NCBI GenBank assembly: GCA_002352945.1
Contig: DDHL01000063.1
Coordinates: 13,247 to 20,604 of the forward strand
DNA from: Campylobacteraceae bacterium UBA1877
GTDB taxonomy: Bacteria; Campylobacterota; Campylobacteria; Campylobacterales; Campylobacteraceae
DNA: 7,358 nt
Reading direction: 5' to 3'
Shown: positions 1 through 6,444 of the stretch, in pieces
Numbering within the stretch: the stretch's first letter is position 1
Layout of the letters: every line of letters starts with the position of its first letter
Program-made: the position numbers and the translations under genes
Notes under the pieces: model-generated
The model's input: the letters and a program-made list of their open reading frames with translations, nothing else
What the model was told of the DNA's origin: nothing
Database searches by the model: none

Positions 1-2
1 AA

Positions 3-41
3 AAAATACTGCAAGATTTGGGGTTTGGATTTAAAAAATAG
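3..41 (+). CDS. Possible 3' end of an upstream gene (partial)
   Basis: Frame 3 reads KILQDLGFGFKK and stops at TAG 39-41, which lies in the rising stem of the terminator at 33-66. A gene must end close to this terminator, and this frame gives a plausible C-terminus. The other two plus frames also stop nearby (TAA at 32-34 and 52-54), so the choice of frame is a guess. Too little is visible to name a product. Confidence 0.3.
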   Translation, partial: KILQDLGFGFKK

Positions 42-66
42 CCTCTACATGTAAAGGCTATTTTTT
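33..66 (+). terminator. Rho-independent terminator with TACATGTA at its centre
   Basis: The 34 bases form an inverted repeat with one mismatched pair (45 against 54). An A-run (33-38) and TAGCC lead in, TACATGTA sits in the centre, and GGCTA is followed by six T. The symmetry of the A and T runs means it could terminate from either strand. It separates the upstream gene from the ffh operon. The centre is a one-mismatch copy of the TTTACATGTAAA palindrome found elsewhere in the window. Confidence 0.8.
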
Positions 67-80
67 GTAAAAATAAAAGC

Positions 81-108
81 TTACATGTAAAGATTGTTTA
101 CATGTAAA
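81..108. repeat. Paired TTTACATGTAAA palindromes in the ffh leader
   Basis: Two copies of the palindrome lie 17 bp apart centre to centre: 81-90 is the 10-bp core TTACATGTAA (the full 12-mer has one mismatch here, C at position 80), and 97-108 is exact. Together they form an inverted repeat with 11-bp arms (81-91 and 97-107) around a 5-nt centre. They lie between the upstream terminator and the probable ffh promoter, so they could be a regulator site, a small hairpin or a copy of a dispersed element. Confidence 0.75.
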
Positions 109-144
109 AAGAATATTAAAAATAGCGTTAATTAAGGTTAAAGC

Positions 145-160
145 AATTTTTATGTATTAT
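145..160 (+). promoter_or_regulatory. Probable promoter of the ffh operon
   Basis: A T-rich tract (146-151) runs into TATTAT at 155-160, which matches five of six bases of the sigma-70 -10 box. Transcription would start near 167 and give a leader of about 44 nt. There is no obvious -35, which is normal for Campylobacterota. This is a prediction from the motif and its position only. Confidence 0.4.
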
Positions 161-210
161 TGCACTCTTTTGTACGTAGGGCAATCATAAAAAATTAATA
201 AGGAGTACGT

Positions 211-1551
211 GTGTTTGGGAATTTGAGCGAATCATTTAAGTCAGCTATTAACAAATTGCGCACAGCTGATGATGAGAAAAATCTCAAAAAAGCGCTAGAT
301 ACACTCAAAAAATCCCTTTTAAAAGCAGATGTACACCACAAAGTTACAAAGGAGCTATTGCGTCAGGTTGAGCTTGATACAAAGGCAGCTGGAATTGGAC
401 AGGGTCCTTTTTTGCATGCAATTAAAACCCGCCTTACCCAAACGCTTACCGTTCCAGGGCATCAGGGCTTTGTTTTTGCCTCAAAGCCTCCAACAACTGT
501 TTTGATGGCAGGTTTGCAAGGTTCTGGTAAAACAACAACAACTATAAAGCTAGCTAACTATCTGAAGCTGCGCAAAAAAAAGGTGCTTATTGCAGCTTGT
601 GACCTTCAGCGATTAGCTGCAATTGAGCAGTTAAAACAGTTGTGTGAACAGCATGAGCTTGAACTTTTTTATGATGAGGATGCAAAAGATCCAGTAGTTG
701 TAGCAAAGGCTGCATTAAAGCGGGCAAAAGATGGATTATATGATGTGCTTTTAGTTGATACTGCTGGACGATTGGCGATTGATGAAGAGCTAATGGAGCA
801 GATTAAGTCACTTAAAAAGAGTCTTAATCCAGATGAAGTCTTTTATGTTGCAGATGCTCTAAGCGGCCAAGATGCTGTAAGAACTGCTTCAAGTTTCCAT
901 GAAGCCTTAAATATAACAGGTGTTATTTTAAGTAAATACGATGGCGACACAAAAGGTGGAGTTGCGCTTGGAATTTCTAAACTTGTGGGAGTCCCATTGC
1001 GATTTATCGGTATGGGTGAAAAAGCTGCCGATTTAGAAGCGTTTGTGCCTGAGAGAATTGTCGGGCGCATTATGGGCGAGGGTGATCTTGCAACCTTAGC
1101 TGAAAAGACAAGTGCTGTTATAGATGAAAAGCAAGCAAAGCGTCTTACTAAAAAGATTAAAAAAGGGGAGTTTAACTTTAATGATTTTTTAGAGCAGATG
1201 GAGAGCATGAAAAAGCTTGGCAGCATGAAATCGATGCTTGGAATGATTCCTGGAATGTCAGCAATGGCAGATAAGCTAAAAGATATCGACTTGGAAAATT
1301 CTGTGGAGATGAAGCGGATAAAAGCTATGATAAACTCCATGACAAAAAAAGAAAGAGAGATGCCCTCGCTGCTTAATAATAGTCGAAAAAGAAGAATTGC
1401 TCAAGGAGCAGGACTTTCACAAATGGAAGTTAACCGCTTTTTGAAACAATTTCAAAATGCCGCTAAAATGGCAAAGAAGTTTTCAGGAAAAAAAGGAATG
1501 CAAGATTTGCAAGCTCTAATGAGCCAACAAAGGCATCAGATACCGCGCTAA
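211..1551 (+). CDS. ffh: Signal recognition particle protein Ffh (SRP54)
   Basis: Ffh binds the signal-anchor or transmembrane segments of nascent chains with the 4.5S RNA. It delivers ribosomes to FtsY at the inner membrane through GTP hydrolysis. The 446 residues are a normal family length. An N domain (about 1-85) is followed by the G domain with P-loop GLQGSGKTTT (101-110), DTAGR (183-187) and SKYDGDTKGG (241-250). The M domain (about 320-440) has a methionine-rich stretch (330-353) and the RNA-binding signature SRKRRIAQGAG (391-401). The G-domain motif DxxRPAA reads DLQRLAA (131-137), probably a lineage feature. The start is GTG at 211, preceded by AGGAG (201-205) five bases upstream, and MFGNLSESF matches the usual Ffh N-terminus. 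It is first in an operon with ribosome-related genes. Confidence 0.98.
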   Translation: MFGNLSESFKSAINKLRTADDEKNLKKALDTLKKSLLKADVHHKVTKELLRQVELDTKAAGIGQGPFLHAIKTRLTQTLTVPGHQGFVFASKPPTTVLMAGLQGSGKTTTTIKLANYLKLRKKKVLIAACDLQRLAAIEQLKQLCEQHELELFYDEDAKDPVVVAKAALKRAKDGLYDVLLVDTAGRLAIDEELMEQIKSLKKSLNPDEVFYVADALSGQDAVRTASSFHEALNITGVILSKYDGDTKGGVALGISKLVGVPLRFIGMGEKAADLEAFVPERIVGRIMGEGDLATLAEKTSAVIDEKQAKRLTKKIKKGEFNFNDFLEQMESMKKLGSMKSMLGMIPGMSAMADKLKDIDLENSVEMKRIKAMINSMTKKEREMPSLLNNSRKRRIAQGAGLSQMEVNRFLKQFQNAAKMAKKFSGKKGMQDLQALMSQQRHQIPR

Positions 1552-1619
1552 ACGGTTTATTGATGAATGCAAAGCGTTTATCACTAAGCTGTATTAATCA
1601 TTTTTAAGGAGACCAGAGA

Positions 1620-1850
1620 ATGGCAACTGTAGTTCGTTTAACCCGAATGGGACGTAACAAAAAACCTTTTTATCGAATCGTAGTAACCGACAGCCGAAAG
1701 CGTCGTGACGGAGGTTGGATTGAATCAATTGGCTACTACAATCCACTAACTGAGCCAGAAACAATCAAGTTTGATGCTGAGCGTTTGGCTTACTGGAAGA
1801 GTGTAGGTGCGAAGCTTAGCAAGCGAGTGGCAAGAATTACAGGAGAGTAA
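1620..1850 (+). CDS. rpsP: 30S ribosomal protein S16
   Basis: S16 is a small primary-to-secondary binding protein of the 30S subunit that stabilises 16S rRNA folding in the body of the subunit. The 76 residues are a standard length for the family. The N-terminal strand [22 protein letters not shown] and the following basic DSRKRRDG and [10 protein letters not shown] segments (about residues 24-43) are diagnostic. AAGGAG (1606-1611) lies eight bases before the ATG. It follows ffh by 68 bp with no terminator, so it is probably co-transcribed, although the gap is the largest in the operon and an internal promoter cannot be excluded. Confidence 0.98.
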   Translation: MATVVRLTRMGRNKKPFYRIVVTDSRKRRDGGWIESIGYYNPLTEPETIKFDAERLAYWKSVGAKLSKRVARITGE

Positions 1851-1852
1851 TT

Positions 1853-2098
1853 ATGGCTGATGCGTTTTTAGGCACCTTTGCCAAATTGTTGGTGAGTCAT
1901 CCAGAAGAGGTGAGAGTTGAGCGTGTGGATATAGATGATACCTTCGCGGAAATCATCATTTATGCAAATAAAAACGATACTGGAAAGCTCATTGGGAAAG
2001 ATGGTAAGATGATCAATTCCCTCAAAACCGTTATTGCTGGATGCAAAGCCAAAAACGGCATGTCCTATCGCATCACCGTAAAAGCAAACGATGAATAA
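1853..2098 (+). CDS. khpA: KH-domain RNA-binding protein KhpA (YlqC/UPF0109 family)
   Basis: A small single KH-domain protein of 81 residues. The KH GxxG loop is GKLIGKDGKMI (44-54, with G48-K49-D50-G51), preceded by the family opening (about 8-20, FAKLLVSHPEEV) and followed by an amphipathic helix and a last strand (SYRITVKA). In other bacteria the family binds RNA broadly and, with a partner KhpB/Jag, affects cell size and small-RNA metabolism. That role is family knowledge and nothing here tests it. The gene starts two bases after the rpsP stop, with its ribosome site AGGAG (1841-1845) inside the end of rpsP. Its last eight bases overlap rimM, so it is translated in step with its neighbours. 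The position between rpsP and rimM is conserved in many bacteria. Confidence 0.93.
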   Translation: MADAFLGTFAKLLVSHPEEVRVERVDIDDTFAEIIIYANKNDTGKLIGKDGKMINSLKTVIAGCKAKNGMSYRITVKANDE

Positions 2099-2615
2099 AA
2101 TCAAGGTGGCGCGCCTTGGTAAAACTGTTGGATTGCGGGGAGATTTAAAGCTTCACAACTTTAGCGATTTCCCAGAGCAGTTTCGTGTCGGCGCTACTTT
2201 TTTTACAAATAATAATACCACTTTAGAAATTTGCGCTTATGCACCGGCTAAAAGTTTGGTGCGATTTTGCGGATTTGAAACTAAAGAGAGCGCCCAAAAA
2301 TTAGTAAATGCATATTTGTATTCAACCGAAGATGATTCACGTAAAAACTGCTCTTTGCAAGAGGGGGAGTTTTTTTGGTTTGACATCCAAGGGTGTGCTA
2401 TAAAAGAAAATGGTGAACTTCTAGGCGTTGTTAAAGAGGTAGAGCGCATTGGAGGACAGGATTATTTACATGTAAAGAGTGACTCTTTACATGTAAAAGC
2501 CGGTTTGGCTTCTTCCTTTTTGATTCCTTATAATGACCATTTTATCTGCAATACAGATATAAAAGCAAAGTGCATTGATGTTCAAAATGCTAAGGCTTTG
2601 CTGGAGAATCTATAA
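2091..2615 (+). CDS. rimM: Ribosome maturation factor RimM
   Basis: RimM assists late assembly of the 30S head and binds S19. The N-terminal half carries the RimM signature [17 protein letters not shown] (6-22). The C-terminal half (about 93-170) is a PRC-barrel with [27 protein letters not shown] and FLIPY. The 174 residues fit the family. It starts inside the end of khpA (8-nt overlap) with no clear Shine-Dalgarno sequence, so translational coupling is likely. Its TAA shares one base with the trmD ATG. Odd point: two copies of TTTACATGTAAA encode Leu-His-Val-Lys at residues 126-129 and 133-136, in the variable loop just before the conserved FLIPY strand. They make a perfect 33-nt palindrome in the mRNA without breaking the frame. 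Confidence 0.95.
   Translation: MNKIKVARLGKTVGLRGDLKLHNFSDFPEQFRVGATFFTNNNTTLEICAYAPAKSLVRFCGFETKESAQKLVNAYLYSTEDDSRKNCSLQEGEFFWFDIQGCAIKENGELLGVVKEVERIGGQDYLHVKSDSLHVKAGLASSFLIPYNDHFICNTDIKAKCIDVQNAKALLENL
2465..2497. repeat. Perfect 33-nt palindrome built from two TTTACATGTAAA copies inside rimM
   Basis: Exact copies of TTTACATGTAAA at 2465-2476 and 2486-2497 flank GAGTGACTC. The whole stretch is a perfect inverted repeat with two 16-nt arms around a single central G (2481). It lies in frame within rimM. Each 12-mer can also pair with itself, so two small hairpins and one long cruciform are alternatives. Confidence 0.95.
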
Positions 2616-3328
2616 TGCACTTTACCTTTGTGACTCTTTTTCCTGAGCTGGTTAAAGGTTATTTTGAAAGCTCAATTTTAGGCAGGGCAAAAAACGAGGG
2701 TTGGATAAAGATTGATTATCTCAACCCAAGAGACTTTAGTCAAAATAAGCATTTAAAGGTTGATGATTATCAAGCAGGCGGCGGTGCCGGTCTTGTTATG
2801 ATGCCCCAGCCCTTAGATAGTGCCTTAAAAGAGATAAAAGCAAATAAAGAGGTTTATACCATTTTTTTAACCCCTTCGGCTAAACCGTTTCGCCAAAATG
2901 ATGCAAAAAGACTAGCTAAAAAAGCCCATTTGGTTTTTGTTTGCGGGCGTTATGAAGGTTTTGATGAAAGGAGTATTGAAGCTCATGCAGATGAGGTTTT
3001 TTCCATTGGTGATTATATCCTCACAGGCGGTGAGCTTGGAGCAATGGTGATGTGTGATGCCATTAGCCGCAATATTCCAGGGGTTTTAGGAAATATGCAA
3101 TCTTTAGATGAAGAGAGTTTTGAGAGGGGTTTGTTAGAGGCTCCAGCTTTTACAAAACCAAATGTTTTTAATAATAACTCTTTACCCTCAGAGTTTTTAA
3201 AGGGTAATCATGGTAAAATTGCAGGCTTAAAAAAATTGATGGCGTGTGCAAAAACCCAGTTTCACAGACCCGATCTTTACGCATATCAATATCAAATGTG
3301 CCAAAAAAGGACCAATGATGAGAAATAA
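2615..3328 (+). CDS. trmD: tRNA (guanine-N1)-methyltransferase TrmD
   Basis: TrmD transfers a methyl group from S-adenosylmethionine to N1 of G37 in tRNAs with G36G37, which prevents +1 frameshifting. It is a SPOUT-family enzyme with a trefoil knot. Visible motifs are the [13 protein letters not shown] loop (55-67), LTPSAKPF (85-92), [11 protein letters not shown] (109-119), the cofactor-binding knot [15 protein letters not shown] (130-144), and SRNIPGVLG (151-159) with the conserved Arg152. The position that aligns with E. coli Asp169 is Glu167 in EESF. The 237 residues are slightly shorter than E. coli TrmD at the C-terminus. GGAG (2603-2606) sits eight bases before the ATG, which overlaps the rimM stop. 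The last 11 bases overlap rplS. Confidence 0.97.
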   Translation: MHFTFVTLFPELVKGYFESSILGRAKNEGWIKIDYLNPRDFSQNKHLKVDDYQAGGGAGLVMMPQPLDSALKEIKANKEVYTIFLTPSAKPFRQNDAKRLAKKAHLVFVCGRYEGFDERSIEAHADEVFSIGDYILTGGELGAMVMCDAISRNIPGVLGNMQSLDEESFERGLLEAPAFTKPNVFNNNSLPSEFLKGNHGKIAGLKKLMACAKTQFHRPDLYAYQYQMCQKRTNDEK

Positions 3329-3677
3329 ATATATTCAAGCATTCGAAGATGCTCAAGTAGAGGGCAAATCTATTCCAGATTTTCGCGCTGGTGATACTTT
3401 GCGAGTTGCGGTAAAAATTAAAGAAGGTGACAAACAACGTGTTCAAAATTTTGAAGGTGTGTGTATTGCTCGTCGCGGCAGTGGCACAGGAGAAACTTTC
3501 ATCGTGCGTAAAATTGGTGCAAACAGCGTAGGCGTTGAGAGAATTTTCCCAATTTATAGCGATAGCATCGAAAAAATTGAAGTATTGCGACGCGGACATG
3601 TTCGCCGTGCAAAACTATTTTACCTTCGTGAACGCCGAGGAAAATCAGCTCGCATTAAAGAACTTAAACGTAAATAA
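3318..3677 (+). CDS. rplS: 50S ribosomal protein L19
   Basis: L19 lies at the 30S-50S interface and contributes to an intersubunit bridge. The sequence [30 protein letters not shown] is followed by [14 protein letters not shown] (41-54), [23 protein letters not shown] (59-81), [15 protein letters not shown] (90-104) and the basic tail ARIKELKRK. All are diagnostic, and 119 residues is the usual length. Two consecutive ATG codons (3315 and 3318) are possible. I chose 3318 because the related Campylobacterota proteins begin M-(K/R)-N-K-Y-I and because AAGG (3307-3310) is then seven bases away. It starts inside the end of trmD and is the last gene before the terminator at 3685. Confidence 0.97.
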   Translation: MRNKYIQAFEDAQVEGKSIPDFRAGDTLRVAVKIKEGDKQRVQNFEGVCIARRGSGTGETFIVRKIGANSVGVERIFPIYSDSIEKIEVLRRGHVRRAKLFYLRERRGKSARIKELKRK

Positions 3678-3684
3678 TACTACC

Positions 3685-3715
3685 GGCACAGACTTTTCTG
3701 TGCCTCCTCTTTTTT
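3685..3715 (+). terminator. Rho-independent terminator after rplS
   Basis: GGCACAGA (3685-3692) and TCTGTGCC (3697-3704) form a perfect 8-bp stem with a CTTT loop. A pyrimidine tract ending in six T (3710-3715) follows. It starts eight bases after the rplS stop and ends the ffh-rplS operon. The T-run is separated from the stem by five bases, so efficiency may be moderate. Confidence 0.88.
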
Positions 3716-3730
3716 CAACACGAATCCAAT

Positions 3731-3746
3731 TTTTTTGTGTTACAAT
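3731..3746 (+). promoter_or_regulatory. Promoter of the PIN-PhoH gene
   Basis: A T-run (3731-3736) leads to TG at 3738-3739, one base, then TACAAT (3741-3746): an extended -10 box matching five of six consensus bases. Transcription would start near 3753, about 20 nt before the ATG at 3773. It lies just after the rplS terminator, so the phoH-like gene appears to be an independent unit. Confidence 0.65.
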
Positions 3747-3772
3747 TAGCCATATGCCAAAAGGATTTTTAT

Positions 3773-5149
3773 ATGGCTGAAAAAATTTATGTACTCGATA
3801 CAAACATAATACTTCAAAACGTTCAAAACATCAAAAACCTATCTCAAGATGGTGCTAATTTAGTTGTTATCCCAGAGACTGTTTTAATTGAGCTTGAGGA
3901 TAAAAAGCGGCTTTTGGATGAGCTTGGCTATCAAGCAAGGGAGTTTGCCCGCTTTATTGCAGAGGCCAAGGTTAAAGAGGTTGATCACACCTCTACTTGT
4001 AAGGTCGTTAAGCTCTATCATGGCAATTACCAAATCCACCTTATCACAAAAGATAAATATGAAACCGACATTCAAAGCAACCACATAGCAGAGAGCAATG
4101 ATAAGCGAATCATTGAGGTTGTTGAAGAGGCGAGAAACTACTATAAGGGACATAAGGTTATATTTGTCTCAATTGATGTGTATGCTCGTATTTTTGGTCT
4201 ATTTAAAAATATAAAAACAGAATCACTGCACGAAGATAGAGCCGAAGTGCCAAGGCAGCAATTTTTCAAATCTTTAGAGATTGACTCAAAAGAGTTTAGT
4301 GCAAAGATGAGCCAGCCAATAACGCAAATTGATCCAGAGTATCGACCCGATAATTTTTGCTACGAATTTTGCTTTGAAGATGGAAATAAAAGTTATGGAC
4401 TTGTGTGCAATGAGCTTTTGTATCCCATTAGCGATTTAGATTTTAGAGGAATGAAAGTAAAGCCAGTAAATGTGCGTCAAAAGTTTTTTATGAGGGCGAT
4501 TTTAAGCAATATGTATCAACTATTGGTAATTGATGCAAAAGCAGGTAGCGGTAAAACCCTCATTGCTCTAGCTTCAGCCATGCGCCTTATAGATAAGGGG
4601 CAATATGATAAAATCGTTTATGTTAGAAACTCCATTGAAAGTCTTGATAAGGGTGCTGATATTGGGTACTTATCGGGAAATGATGAAAAGTTTCGCATCT
4701 ACAATATGGCTCTTTATGATACTTTAGAATTTATTGCTAAAAAGAGTTTAAAAAAGAGTGAACACAAAGAAGATGCAGAAGCAGTCAGCTCAAAAATTAT
4801 TGAACTAACCCAAAAATATCGCATCGAAAAACTCTGGCCAGGAGAGGCAAGGGGTAGGACATTAAGTGATGCTGTTGTGATAATGGATGAGTGGCAAAAT
4901 AGTTCAGAAAATACTACCCAACTTATCCTCTCAAGGCTTGATAATTCATGTATGGCCATCATTATTGGCTCTAATCGCCAAATTGATAACCCCTATTTAA
5001 ATAAATACAATAATGGATTAACAAGTCTTTTGAAGCTCACATCCCAAAAACATCCAGAGCTTAATATGTTTGCTATTGATCTGCAAAAAGCGGTTCGTGG
5101 CCGCTTTGCAGAATTTAGTGAAAGGGTTTATGAAAACAAGCGCCGTTAG
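3773..5149 (+). CDS. PIN-domain / PhoH-family ATPase (PhoH2-like)
   Basis: This is a two-domain protein of 458 residues. The N-terminal PIN nuclease domain (about 4-145) opens with YVLDTNIILQN. Its acidic candidates are D9, E40, D110 (NDKRIIEV) and D135 (VSIDVYARI). The C-terminal PhoH P-loop NTPase has Walker A AKAGSGKT (255-262), Walker B VVIMDEWQN (368-376) and a GSNRQIDNPYL segment (399-409). PhoH2-type proteins are reported to couple RNA unwinding to RNA cleavage, so this is probably an RNA-processing enzyme of the cytoplasm; its substrate is not visible here. Walker B reads DEWQN where most family members have DEAQN, and GSNRQID replaces the usual GDxxQID. The ATG at 3773 has AAGGA (3761-3765) seven bases upstream. 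An in-frame TTG farther up (3737) lies inside the promoter and is unlikely. The gene has its own promoter and meets the aminotransferase gene tail to tail. Confidence 0.93.
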   Translation: MAEKIYVLDTNIILQNVQNIKNLSQDGANLVVIPETVLIELEDKKRLLDELGYQAREFARFIAEAKVKEVDHTSTCKVVKLYHGNYQIHLITKDKYETDIQSNHIAESNDKRIIEVVEEARNYYKGHKVIFVSIDVYARIFGLFKNIKTESLHEDRAEVPRQQFFKSLEIDSKEFSAKMSQPITQIDPEYRPDNFCYEFCFEDGNKSYGLVCNELLYPISDLDFRGMKVKPVNVRQKFFMRAILSNMYQLLVIDAKAGSGKTLIALASAMRLIDKGQYDKIVYVRNSIESLDKGADIGYLSGNDEKFRIYNMALYDTLEFIAKKSLKKSEHKEDAEAVSSKIIELTQKYRIEKLWPGEARGRTLSDAVVIMDEWQNSSENTTQLILSRLDNSCMAIIIGSNRQIDNPYLNKYNNGLTSLLKLTSQKHPELNMFAIDLQKAVRGRFAEFSERVYENKRR

Positions 5150-6309
5150 CTTTGATGCGCTCTTTTTAGCCGCTTGATGCCCTCTTTGATTTTTTCAAGA
5201 CTTGCATGGGAAAAGTTAAGTCGCATTGCGTTTTCGCCACCTTTGCTTGCGTAAAATACAGAGCCAGGAGCGTATGCAACATGCTCTTTGACTGCTTTTT
5301 CAAATAGCTCCATAGTGTCTGTTCCATCAGTAAATTTTGCCCATAAGAACATCCCGCCTTTTGGAATATTTACTTCAAGTAAACCTTTAAAATTTTCCTC
5401 AATCTCTTTTACCATCAAATCTCGTTTTTGCTTATAAGAGCGGATGAGATTTTTTTTGTGGATTCGCAGAGAATCGTTTTCAAGCAATCGGTAAAAGACC
5501 CTTTGGAAAAAGTAGCTGCTTTGCAAATCCATGGCTCCTTTGAGTCTAGCGCAAGCTTCGTATAAAAAAGAGGGTGCGCTAAGCCAGCCCAATCTAAAAT
5601 CAGGAGCTGCAATTTTTGATGCTGTACCCAAAACAACAGTTCCCTCGCTCCAATATACGCCATAAGAGTATGGCTCGCTTCCTTCATACCGTAAAGCACC
5701 ATAGGGGTTGTCTTCAATAATGCAAACATCATTCTCTTTTGCTAGTTGGGCAATCTTTTTTCGTTTTTGACCAGAACATGTGATGCCCGATGGATTTTGA
5801 TAAGTTGGTGTTGTGTAAAAAAACTTAATATTATGTTTTTTAAAGATGGATTTTAACTCATCAATGTTTGGACCATCTTCTTCAAGAGAAACTTCATAAA
5901 TGTTTGCCCCGCTTGCTTTAAAAAGTTGCAAAGCTGCTAAATATGTGGGTGCTTCTACAACTATATTATCATTTGGATTTAAAAGAGCTCTGCATAAAAT
6001 ATCTAATCCCTGCTGACTTCCTTGTGTGATGAGGATATTTTGAGCATTAGTATTGTATCCTTTTTGATTATATTGACTAGCAATAATCTCTCTTAATGGT
6101 AGATATCCAGCCGTTGGTCCGTATTGGAAAATATTGGGACTTTGCTCATCTAAAATCTCTTTTATTGTTGATGATATTGGAGTTAGCGGAAAAAGCAGAG
6201 GGTCTGGCAATCCACCTGCAAAAGATATGACTCCGGGTTTTTGAGTAAGTGCTAAAATATTTCTTACAAATGAGTCGCCCGTTGCTTTTGCAGTGTTGGA
6301 AAGTTGCAT
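5146..6309 (-). CDS. PLP-dependent class I/II aminotransferase (2-aminoadipate aminotransferase / LysN-like)
   Basis: A fold-type I PLP enzyme of 387 residues. Visible family motifs are ISFAGGLPDPLLFP (28-41), QYGPTAGYLPLREIIA (62-77), QGSQQGLD (96-103), PTYQNPSG (168-175, Asn172), IEDNPYG (198-204, Asp200 for the pyridine nitrogen and Tyr203), LGTASK (227-232, Lys232 for the Schiff base) and MRLNFS (362-367, Arg363 for the substrate carboxylate). It resembles the LysN and MocR-aminotransferase group but has no N-terminal winged helix, so it is the stand-alone enzyme. The amino donor cannot be told from sequence; aromatic, branched-chain or 2-aminoadipate substrates are all known in the group. 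AAGGAG (complement of 6315-6320) lies five bases before the ATG. It is divergent from an AraC-family gene, a likely regulator. Confidence 0.93.
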   Translation of the reverse strand: MQLSNTAKATGDSFVRNILALTQKPGVISFAGGLPDPLLFPLTPISSTIKEILDEQSPNIFQYGPTAGYLPLREIIASQYNQKGYNTNAQNILITQGSQQGLDILCRALLNPNDNIVVEAPTYLAALQLFKASGANIYEVSLEEDGPNIDELKSIFKKHNIKFFYTTPTYQNPSGITCSGQKRKKIAQLAKENDVCIIEDNPYGALRYEGSEPYSYGVYWSEGTVVLGTASKIAAPDFRLGWLSAPSFLYEACARLKGAMDLQSSYFFQRVFYRLLENDSLRIHKKNLIRSYKQKRDLMVKEIEENFKGLLEVNIPKGGMFLWAKFTDGTDTMELFEKAVKEHVAYAPGSVFYASKGGENAMRLNFSHASLEKIKEGIKRLKRAHQS

Positions 6310-6356
6310 AAAAACTCCTTAGATTAAATTTAGTTTTTTTCTTTGTGTTAAATTAT

Positions 6357-6362
6357 TTTATA
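6357..6362 (-). promoter_or_regulatory. Possible -10 box of the aminotransferase gene
   Basis: On the minus strand the sequence reads TGCTTATAAAAT, giving TATAAA as the best -10 match. Transcription would start near 6350, about 40 nt before the ATG. No clear -35 is visible, and the direct repeats at 6386-6425 lie at about -36 to -75 from this start, where an AraC-type activator would sit. The assignment is tentative. Confidence 0.4.
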
Positions 6363-6385
6363 AGCATACGCTACTTGATTGTAAT

Positions 6386-6425
6386 AAATTTGTCCAAAAG
6401 TGCTAAAAAATTTGTCCAAAAGTGC
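6386..6425. promoter_or_regulatory. Two 18-bp direct repeats, likely operator of an AraC-type regulator
   Basis: AAATTTGTCCAAAAGTGC occurs exactly at 6386-6403 and again at 6408-6425. The period is 22 bp, about two helical turns, so both copies face the same side of the DNA. AraC-family proteins bind tandem half-sites with this kind of spacing. The repeats lie between the divergent aminotransferase and AraC-type genes. The downstream copy covers the expected -35 region of the AraC-type gene, and the other copy abuts the expected -35 region of the aminotransferase. Direct repetition is seen; the binding protein is inferred. Confidence 0.7.
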
Positions 6426-6430
6426 GAATA

Positions 6431-6439
6431 TGTTACAAT
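6431..6439 (+). promoter_or_regulatory. Extended -10 promoter of the AraC-type gene
   Basis: TGTTACAAT (6431-6439) combines the TG extension with TACAAT, the same box seen before the PIN-PhoH gene. Transcription would be expected to start at about 6445-6447, on the ATG itself, which points to a leaderless mRNA. Confidence 0.6.
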
Positions 6440-6444
6440 AACTT

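Noticed and set aside
843..1340. A 165-codon minus-strand open frame across ffh.
   Set aside because: It is antisense to the conserved ffh coding sequence. Its Phe/Ser/Ile-rich translation is what the reverse strand of AT-rich genes gives, and it has no ribosome site or family resemblance.
1549..1580. TAAACG / CGTTTA inverted repeat after ffh, a possible terminator before rpsP.
   Set aside because: Six AT-rich pairs with a 20-nt loop and no T-run are too weak for a terminator, so ffh and rpsP are treated as co-transcribed.
3182..3207. Inverted repeat TTACCCT / AGGGTAA inside trmD, a possible attenuator before rplS.
   Set aside because: The stem has only seven pairs with a 12-nt loop and no T-run, and lies in conserved trmD codons (GNHGKI), so chance is a sufficient explanation.
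3246..3317. A longer upstream start for the L19 gene, adding 24 residues.
   Set aside because: The extra part lies entirely within trmD in another frame, matches nothing in the L19 family, and the ATG at 3318 has a ribosome site and the conserved N-terminus.
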